64,000 nt of DNA, from contig NZ_JAFBCL010000001.1 of NCBI RefSeq assembly GCF_016907655.1, forward strand, positions 5,862,001-5,926,000. The letters run 5' to 3'. Under the pieces are notes generated by a model. That model was not told the DNA's origin. It searched no databases and saw only the letters and a list, made by a program, of their open reading frames with translations. The position numbers and the translations under genes were made by a program. Origin of the DNA: Saccharothrix algeriensis. Lineage in GTDB: Bacteria; Actinomycetota; Actinomycetes; Mycobacteriales; Pseudonocardiaceae. Below, in pieces: positions 1 to 7,200 of the stretch (position 1 is the stretch's first letter; every line of letters begins with the position of its first letter).

Positions 1-1818
1 CTCGTCGAGGAACAACTCGTCCACGAGGGACCACCCGGTGTGCTCGGCCAGGGCGGACGCGCACTGCTCCAGCGCGGCCCGGAACACGGGCTCGGTGCGG
101 AACATCGTGCGACCCATGCCCACCCACTGCTGGCCGTAGGGGGAGAAGACGAACGCCGCCCGCCCCCTGGTCTTCGCCGCCGCCACCGGCGGCGGCAGCC
201 CGGCCACCCGCCGCGCGCCCGCGCCCAGGGCGCTGATCGGCAGGTCGGGCCGCGCCGCCGCGGCGGCGACGAGGTCGGTGAACCGGTCGAGCAGGGCCGC
301 GGCGTCGGCCCGGGTGACCAGGTCGAGCGCGTAGGTCAGGCCGACGGCGATCCCGGCGCCCGCGCCGACCGGGCGTTCGACCAGCTCGAAGCGCAGGTCG
401 AAGCGGGTGATGTGCTCCTCGACCGGCACCGGGGCCACCACGAGGCCGGGCATCGCCAGCTCGGCGGGCGCGGTGTTCTGGTAGGCCAGCACCACCTGGA
501 CGAGCGGGTGCCACGCGGGCGAGCGGACCGGGTTCACCACCTGCACCAGGTGGTCGAACGGCACGTCCTGGTTGGCGAAGGCGGCCAGGTCGGTGGTGCG
601 CACGCGGTTGACCAGCTCGGTGAACGAGGGGTCGCCGTCGGTGCGGGTGCGCAGCACCAGCGTGGTGACGAAGAAGCCCACCAGGTCGTCCAGCGCGGCG
701 TCGGACCGGCCCGCCGACGGGATGCCGATGGCGATGTCCGTGCCCGCCCCCGCCAGGGTCAGCGCGGTCGCCAGCGCGGCCTGGGCGAGCATGAACACGC
801 TGGCGCCGGTCTCCTTGGCCAGCCGGACCAGCGCCGCGTGCACCTCGCCGGGGATGACCCCGTCCACCCGGCCGCCCCGGTGGGACAGCACCGGCGGGCG
901 CTCGCGCAGGCAGTCCAGGCGCAGCCGCTCGGGCATCCCGGCCAGCTCGCCGCGCCAGAACCGGCTCTGGCGGCTGAGCACGCTGTCCGGGTCGTCGGCC
1001 CGGCCGAGGACCTCGTGCTGCCACAGGGCGTAGTCGGCGTACTGCACCGGCAGCGGTTCCCAGTCCGGGGCCGCGCCGGCCCGCCGCGCGGCGTAGGCGG
1101 CGCCGAGGTCGCGCAGCAGCGGGGCCAGCGACCAGCCGTCGCAGGCGATGTGGTGCACCACGAGCAGCAGCACGTGGTCGTCGTCGGCCAGCCGCAGCAG
1201 CCGCGCGCGCAACGGCGTCTCCTCGGTGAGGTCGAACGGGTACCCGGCCGCCTCGGTCAGCGCCGCGGCCAGCCCGGCCCCGCTCACGGGCTCGACGGCC
1301 GGTTCGACCGGCGCCTCGTCGGGCTCCAGCACGACCTGCTGGGCGACGCCGTCCCAGTCCGGGTACGCGGTGCGCAGCACCTCGTGCCTGGCCACCAGGT
1401 CCCGCAGCGCGGCGGCGAGGGCCGCGGTGTCCAGCGGGCCGGTCAGCCGGTGGGCGATCGGCATGTTGTAGTGCGCGGCGTCGCCGTGCAGCCGGTTGAG
1501 GAACCACAGCCGTGCCTGCGCGGCCGACAGCGGCACCGCGTCCGGCCGGGCGGCCGGGACCAGCGGCGGGCGCCGCTCCCCGCCCTCGGCCAAGCGCTCG
1601 GACAGCCGGGCGACGGTGGGCGCCTCGAACACCGCGCGCAGCCCGATGTCCACGCCCAGCGCGGCGCGCACCCGGGCGATCAGCCGGGTGGCCAGCAGCG
1701 AGTGCCCGCCCAGCTCAAAGAACGAGTCGTCGACGCCGACCTCGGCCACGCCCAGCGTCTCGGCGAACACCGCGCGCAGCAGCCGCTGCCGGTCGTCGGC
1801 GGGTTCCCGGCCCGCCAT
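1..1818 (-). CDS. NRPS-PKS hybrid protein, PCP-C-AT... (partial, runs off the left edge)
   Basis: The frame is open from an ATG at 1818 to the edge of the window, so only the first 606 residues are seen. Residues 8-75 form a carrier domain with the phosphopantetheine serine in GGHS (Ser40). Residues about 90-530 form a condensation domain; its catalytic motif HHIACDG starts at residue 222 and looks intact. After a linker of about 20 residues an acyltransferase of PKS type begins at residue 555 (FVFSPYGQQWVGMGR); the usual GQGSQ is changed to SPYGQQ. A carrier with no A domain before it, and a C domain followed directly by an AT with neither KS nor A domain, are both unusual. The ATG overlaps the stop of the ligase gene by one base (TGATG), and no separate RBS is needed to explain translation. 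The C-AT order suggests amide bond formation to an AT-loaded amino-bearing extender, which is inference. The active site of the AT lies outside the window. Confidence 0.85.
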   Translation of the reverse strand, partial: MAGREPADDRQRLLRAVFAETLGVAEVGVDDSFFELGGHSLLATRLIARVRAALGVDIGLRAVFEAPTVARLSERLAEGGERRPPLVPAARPDAVPLSAAQARLWFLNRLHGDAAHYNMPIAHRLTGPLDTAALAAALRDLVARHEVLRTAYPDWDGVAQQVVLEPDEAPVEPAVEPVSGAGLAAALTEAAGYPFDLTEETPLRARLLRLADDDHVLLLVVHHIACDGWSLAPLLRDLGAAYAARRAGAAPDWEPLPVQYADYALWQHEVLGRADDPDSVLSRQSRFWRGELAGMPERLRLDCLRERPPVLSHRGGRVDGVIPGEVHAALVRLAKETGASVFMLAQAALATALTLAGAGTDIAIGIPSAGRSDAALDDLVGFFVTTLVLRTRTDGDPSFTELVNRVRTTDLAAFANQDVPFDHLVQVVNPVRSPAWHPLVQVVLAYQNTAPAELAMPGLVVAPVPVEEHITRFDLRFELVERPVGAGAGIAVGLTYALDLVTRADAAALLDRFTDLVAAAAARPDLPISALGAGARRVAGLPPPVAAAKTRGRAAFVFSPYGQQWVGMGRTMFRTEPVFRAALEQCASALAEHTGWSLVDELFLDE

Positions 1819-3023
1819 CAGCGCGCCTCCCGCAGCCCGGCCCGCACCCGCTCGGGCCACCGCGCCCGGTCCAGGCCGTACTGGCAGAGGAAGGCGTAGG
1901 TCAGCCGCTCCAGGCCGAAGCCGGCGCAACCGCTGCGCACGGCCTCCCGCGGCTCGCCCGCGCCGATGTCGAACGCCTTGCCGAACAGGTCGTCGTGGAA
2001 GTTGAACGAGGCCACGGCGACGTCCCGGTCGGGGGCGACCGGCAGCCGCAGCTCGTACTTGAGGCCCAGCAGCCGCTGGGACCAGATCCGGCCCGGGGTG
2101 TCCGCGCCGCCGAAGAACGGGTCGTTGCCCGTCTCGCACGTCCCGCCGAGCCCCAGGTCGTCCAGCGCGGCGAACACCCGGCCCATGAACGCCTCCCGGG
2201 CGGCGAGCACGTCGTCGCGGGGGCCGAGGAACACGACCTCCCGGATCGTGAAGTCCCACAGCCGTTCCAGCGTCGTGGCGTACCCGGCCTCGAACCGGAA
2301 CGACTTGCCCCGCGCGGTGACCACGTGCAGACCCGGGCCGAGCGTGCGGCCCTCGTGCTGGTGGAAGGTGTGGTAGCACATCGTCGGGGGCAGGCAGTAG
2401 TCCACGTTGCCGCCCAGCGCCAGCACACCGGGGTCCAGGCCCGCGCCGTAGGCGCGGTGGAACTCCCGGTAGACGTCGACGTCGTTGCGCAGCCGGGTGA
2501 CCAGCATGAGGTGGTGCGGGAAGCTGGTGAAGTAGCCCGCCTTGGCCAGCGCGCCGGCGCGGATCAGCGTCGGGTAGCGGTAGGCGGTGGCCGCGAAGTC
2601 CTCGGCGAGCACGTCGAGCACCAGGCGGTCGAAGAACTCCAGCAGCGACAGCAGCGGCTCGCCGACCGCGACCTGGCCCTCGCCCGCCTCGGTGACCGCG
2701 CCCGCCTCGGCCAGCGCCGGGAACACCGGCGTCGCGGCGCGCCGGCGCCGCGACGCCCACACCACGGCCGCCGGGTTGGGCGGCTGCGGGCGGACGTCGC
2801 TGTCCAGCAGGCGGTTGAGCTTCCCGGCGACGGCGTCGGCGTCCAGCGGGGCGTCGGAGTACAGCGTCACCCCGCGCAGGTCGCCGTCCTTGGCGGTGTC
2901 CAGGCGGTAGCCGGTGATCCCGGGGGAGACGAACAGCAGCCTGCGCCCCACCTCCTCGGCCAGCGCGGCGGGCACCGGCGGGTCGAGCGGGATCGTCGTG
3001 CCCACCCCGGCGGCGGCGCTCAT
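1818..3023 (-). CDS. Amino acid:[carrier protein] ligase, class II aminoacyl-tRNA synthetase-like (SerRS family)
   Basis: A 401-residue protein resembling the catalytic half of atypical seryl-tRNA synthetases without a tRNA-binding arm. A motif 2-like stretch (FRFEAG, about residue 243) and a motif 3-like stretch (CAGFGLERL, about residue 370) are visible, with a cysteine in LPPTMCYHTF and the one in CAGFG as candidate zinc ligands. Known members of this family (for example in Bradyrhizobium) adenylate small amino acids and load them on the phosphopantetheine of a small partner carrier protein, which is commonly encoded next door. Here the free carrier gene at 3020-3280 overlaps the start by ATGA, matching that arrangement. 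Serine is the likely substrate if the trio makes aminomalonyl-ACP, but glycine or alanine cannot be excluded from sequence. It replaces the NRPS-type A domain used for the same job in zwittermicin biosynthesis. Confidence 0.85.
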   Translation of the reverse strand: MSAAAGVGTTIPLDPPVPAALAEEVGRRLLFVSPGITGYRLDTAKDGDLRGVTLYSDAPLDADAVAGKLNRLLDSDVRPQPPNPAAVVWASRRRRAATPVFPALAEAGAVTEAGEGQVAVGEPLLSLLEFFDRLVLDVLAEDFAATAYRYPTLIRAGALAKAGYFTSFPHHLMLVTRLRNDVDVYREFHRAYGAGLDPGVLALGGNVDYCLPPTMCYHTFHQHEGRTLGPGLHVVTARGKSFRFEAGYATTLERLWDFTIREVVFLGPRDDVLAAREAFMGRVFAALDDLGLGGTCETGNDPFFGGADTPGRIWSQRLLGLKYELRLPVAPDRDVAVASFNFHDDLFGKAFDIGAGEPREAVRSGCAGFGLERLTYAFLCQYGLDRARWPERVRAGLREAR

Positions 3024-3280
3024 GCCGCGGTGCCCACCAGTCGCACCAGCCCGTCGACGGTGCGGAAGTTGTCGAAGTCCATGTGCTCGGGCTTGAGCAC
3101 GATCCCGAACTCCTCCTGCACGAACACCGCGAGCTGCATCGCGAACAGCGAGTTGACGTAGCCGAGGGCGAAGTAGTCGTCGGTGTCGGCGATCGCCTGG
3201 CCGCTCATGTGCGGGACGAGGAAGGCCCGGATGCGCGCGCGGGCGTCACCGGTCGTGGGCGTGTCGGTCGAGTCGGTCAC
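3020..3280 (-). CDS. Free acyl carrier protein for extender-unit synthesis
   Basis: An 86-residue stand-alone carrier protein with a GTG start (3280), preceded by GGGGAG about 8 bases upstream. The phosphopantetheine serine lies in GYVNSLFAMQL (Ser44). This G-[FY]-V-N-S-L-F-A pattern, instead of the usual G-x-D-S-L, is typical of the small carriers used to build unusual malonyl-type extender units (FkbJ and related proteins for methoxymalonyl-ACP, ZmaD/ZmaH type for hydroxy- and aminomalonyl-ACP). It overlaps the start of the ligase by four bases (ATGA), and the dehydrogenase gene ends 62 bases upstream. It most likely receives an aminoacyl group from the ligase and presents it to the dehydrogenase. 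Confidence 0.88.
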   Translation of the reverse strand: MTDSTDTPTTGDARARIRAFLVPHMSGQAIADTDDYFALGYVNSLFAMQLAVFVQEEFGIVLKPEHMDFDNFRTVDGLVRLVGTAA

Positions 3281-3342
3281 TGCGGTGCTCCCCGTCGGCG
3301 GTCGGTCTGGTCGGTGTTCGGTCGGGTCGGTGGTCGGTCCGG

Positions 3343-4203
3343 TCAGTAGGTGTAGAAGCCCCGGCCGGTCTTGCGGCCCAGCAGACCCGCCTCCACCATC
3401 CGCACCAGCAGCGGCGCGGGCCGGTACTTGCTGTCGCGGTAGCTCTCGTGCAGCACGGTGATGGAGTTGAGGATCGTGTCGAGCCCGATGAGGTCGCCGG
3501 TCTGCAGCGGGCCCATGGGGTGGCCGAAGCAGCCGCGGAACATCCGGTCGACCTGCTCGGCGGTGGCGACCCCGTCCTGCACGCAGAAGATCGCCTCGTT
3601 GATGGTGGGCATCAGCACCCGGTTGGTGACGAAGCCGGGCGCGTCCTGCACGACGATCCCGGTCTTGCCGAGGGTTCCCAGCAGCGCCAGCGCCGTGTCC
3701 AGGGTGTCCTGGGAGGTGGCGGCGCCCCGCACGACCTCGACGGTGTCGAGCATCGGCACCGGGTTCATGAAGTGCAGGCCCAGCACGTCCGGCGCGCGCC
3801 CGGTGGCCGAGGCGACCCGGGCGATCGGGACGGCCGAGGTGTTCACGCCGAACACGACCCCAGGGCGGCAGACCCCGTCGATCTCCTCGTAGACGGCGCG
3901 TTTGACCGCCCAGTCCTCGGTGACGTTCTCGACCACGAAGTCGGCGTCGGCCAGCGCGGCGGTCGTGGTCGCGGTGCGGATGCGGGCGAGCACCCGCGCC
4001 GGGTCCTCGCCCCCGCCGCGCCCGGCCGCGCCGGGCAGCATGAGCAGCACCAGCAGGTCGCGCGCGATCTGCTCGGTGGCGCTGTCGAGCTGCCGCGCGG
4101 AGACGTCGACGAGCACCACGTCGTAGCCCGCCTGGGCGAAGGACTGGGCCACGCCCCGCCCGATCGTCCCGGCGCCGATCACGCCTACCGTCCTGATGGT
4201 CAC
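3343..4203 (-). CDS. 3-hydroxyacyl-CoA dehydrogenase-like enzyme (ZmaG/FkbK type), extender-unit oxidation
   Basis: A 286-residue NAD(P)-dependent enzyme of the 3-hydroxybutyryl-CoA dehydrogenase family. The Rossmann motif GAGTIGRG is at residues 9-16, and the family's catalytic His in LHFMNPVP is kept, as is the C-terminal helical domain. In zwittermicin-type pathways ZmaG oxidises the hydroxyl of seryl-ACP or glyceryl-ACP to the semialdehyde; a flavin acyl-CoA dehydrogenase-like enzyme then gives aminomalonyl- or hydroxymalonyl-ACP. Here the substrate is probably the aminoacyl group on the carrier at 3020-3280. No flavin dehydrogenase is present in this window and it may lie beyond the left edge. 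The GTG start overlaps the stop of the PKS gene (GTGA, 4200-4203). No FkbH-like glyceryl-loading protein is seen, which favours the amino rather than the hydroxy extender. Confidence 0.85.
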   Translation of the reverse strand: MTIRTVGVIGAGTIGRGVAQSFAQAGYDVVLVDVSARQLDSATEQIARDLLVLLMLPGAAGRGGGEDPARVLARIRTATTTAALADADFVVENVTEDWAVKRAVYEEIDGVCRPGVVFGVNTSAVPIARVASATGRAPDVLGLHFMNPVPMLDTVEVVRGAATSQDTLDTALALLGTLGKTGIVVQDAPGFVTNRVLMPTINEAIFCVQDGVATAEQVDRMFRGCFGHPMGPLQTGDLIGLDTILNSITVLHESYRDSKYRPAPLLVRMVEAGLLGRKTGRGFYTY

Positions 4204-7200
4204 GCGGTGTCCTCTCCCGCAGGCCCGTCCGCCGCGGTGGTCGACCCGTCCAGGTGCTCGGCCAGCTCGGCGACCGTGGCGTACCGGAACATGTCTGCCA
4301 TCGACACCCGCAGGGAGAGCGTCTTGTGGATGTTCTGGGCGATGCGCAGCGCGGCCAGCGAGTCGACGCCGAGGGCGAAGGAGCTGTCGCGCACGTTCAG
4401 CTCGGCCAGGCCCAGCTCGGCCGCCCAGATCCGGGCCAGCGCCCGCTCGGTCGGGCGGTAGCCGCCGTCGGTCCGTCCGAACAGGACCGGCCCGTCCGTG
4501 CCGTTCGTGCCGTCCGTGCCGTCCGTGCCGCGCGCGTCCCCGCCGCCGCGCGCGTCGGCCACGGCCCGGCTCAGCGGCTCGGACAGCACGACGGGGGAGC
4601 GGCGCAGCACCTCGGCCACGGCGGGGTCGCCGAGCCGGGCCCGGTTGACCTCGCCGACGATCACCCCGGGCCTGCGGGCGGCCAGCACCTCGTCGAGGGC
4701 GGCCAGGCCGTCGGCGGTCGACACCGACCGGAAGAACCCCTGGTCGGGCCGGACGCCGTGGTCGGCGGCCATGCCGGTCCCCAGCCAGTCGGTCCAGGCG
4801 ATCGAGACCGCGTCGCGCCCGCGCGCGGTCAGCTCCTCGGCGTAGGCGTCCAGGAAGGCGTTGGCTGCGGCGTAGTCGCCCTGCCCGGCCGGGCCGAAGA
4901 CGGCCGCGGTCGAGCCGAAGAACACGGTGGTGGGCCGGTCGTCGGCGGTGGCCTCGGCGATCGCGACCGCGCCGAGCACCTTCGGGTCCAGCGTGCGCCG
5001 GAAGGTCGCGGTGTCCTTGCGGAACAGGAAACCGTCGCCCGCGACGCCCGCCGCGTGCAGCACGCAGCCGATCGGGCCCAGCTCGGCCCGGACCCGGCGG
5101 ACCGCGCCGGCGACCGCGTCCGCGTCGGTGACGTCGACGGCGTAGGTCCTCACCTCCGCGCCCATTCCGGTCAGCTCGCGCACCGCCGCCGCCCGCGCGG
5201 CCGAGCGCGGGTCGGTGTCGCCCGGCCGCGGGACCGCCCGGCCGAACAGGGCCAGCCGGACGCCGGTGGCGGCCAGGTGCCCGGCGCAGGCCAGGCCCAG
5301 CCCGCCGAGGCCGCCGGTGATCAGGTGCACCCGGTCGGCGGGGATCGGCTCCGGCCGGGGGTGCTCGCGCAGGTCGACGGCCGCCAACTCGCGGACGTAC
5401 CGCTCGCGGTCGCGCAGCGCCACGGTGACCGGGGCGCGCTCGCCGACCAGTTCGGCCCGCACGGCGGCCGGGTCCGTGCCCTCCTCGACGTCCACGCAGC
5501 GCACCTCGGTGCCCTGGCTCTCCGCGCCGATCACCGCCGCGAGCCCGAACAGGGACGCGTGCACCGCGGCCGGGACGCCCTCGCGCCCGGTCACCGCGGA
5601 CACCACGGGGGCGACGACGCCCAGGCGCCGGGGCGCCACGCCGCGCTCGGCCAGCGCGCGGGCGAGGTGGAACAGGCTGAGCACACCGGTGTCGAGCCGG
5701 GCGGCGACCCCGGCGCCCGCGTGCGGCGCGGCGACGTGGACCACGAGATCGGGACGTCCGCCCAGCGCGTCCAGCAGGTCGCCGAACCCGGCGACGGTGG
5801 GCGCGACGGTGCAGCCGCGGTCGCCGTCGCGGGCCGGGGCGTCGCCGAGCACCGCGAGGTCGACCGCGGACCCCGCTGCCCGGAACTCCTCGGCCAGGGC
5901 CGGGCCCGTGCCGCCGGGTTCGGCGACGACGAGGACGCGGGCCGGGGTGTCGGCGGGGCCGGGTCCCCCGGTGGCGCGGGTCCAGCGCAGCGCGTGGTGG
6001 TGGGCGCGCGGGCGCAGCCCGGCCACCGCGCGGTCGGGGTCGGCGACCCGCTTGGTGGTGAACCCGGTGATGGTCGCCGCCGGGGCGCCCGACTCGTCGT
6101 AGACGTGCACGTCGACGCTGCGGACCTCGCCGTCGAGGCGGGTGCCGGGGTGCGCGGTGATCAGGCTGAGCGCGCGGGCCGGCAACGGCCCGTGCAGCAC
6201 CAGCCGGTCGTAGCCGACGGGCAGGAAGAACCCGCGCTCCGCGTCGGCGGCTTCGCGCTCGTCGGCGGACCCGGCGACGGCGAAGCCGGTGAACCCGGTC
6301 GCCAGGTCCAGCAGCGCCGGGTGCAGGCCGAAGGCGTCGCACTCGGCCCGGTGGCGCTCGGGCAGGGTCAGCTCGCCCAGCGCGCACCGGTTCCCGACGT
6401 GGACGGTGCGCAGGCTGCGCACCCACCGCTCGCCGAACGCCATCACCCGGTGGTCGGACTGCCGCGCGGACATGTCCAGGGTCTGCTCGGCGCAGCGGGC
6501 GCGCAGCGCGGCGGGGTCGACGCGGTCCGGGGCGGGTGCGGCGGCGGTGCCCGCGACGCCCTGCGCGTGCCTGGTCCAGCGGTCCGTCGCCGGGTCGTGG
6601 GAGTCCACCGTGAACACCGCGGTCCCGTCCTCGCCGTCGCGGACGGTGGTGTGCACCGTGCGGGGGACGCCGTCCCGGACGAGGAGCGGCACCAGGAAGG
6701 CGACGTCGCGGAGCTCGGTGACCGGCCGGCCCAGGTGGTGGGCCGCGGCGGCGCGGGCCATCTCCAGGTAGGTCGTGCCGGGCACGATCGCCTCGCCGAG
6801 CAGCCGGTGTTCGGCGAGCACCCAGTGCCGCCCGGTGTCGAAGTCGGTGCGGAACACGCTCTGCCCGGCCGACCGCAGCGCGACGGCGTCCAGCAGCGGG
6901 TGCGGGCCGCGCCCCGGCGCCGGGGCGGTGGGTTCGCCGTCGGGGATGTCGAGCCAGTGCCGGGTGCGCCGGAACGGGTAGCCGGGCAGCGGCACGCGCC
7001 TGCGCTCCCCGTCGGACAGGGCTTCCCACCGCGGTTGCGCGCCCGCGGCCCACAGCCGCGCCAGCGCGTGGCGCGTCGTCTCGACCGCGCCGCGGCGATC
7101 CCTGCGGTGCGGGAGCGAGGCGATCGTGGGCGTGGCCGACCCGGTGTCGGCGAGCACCCGCTTGGCCAGCGTCGTGAGCGTGTTGCCGGGGCCGATTTCG

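Noticed and set aside
40..1899. A 619-codon plus-strand frame at the left edge
   Set aside because: It is antisense to the PCP-C-AT gene, which shows full domain motifs on the minus strand.
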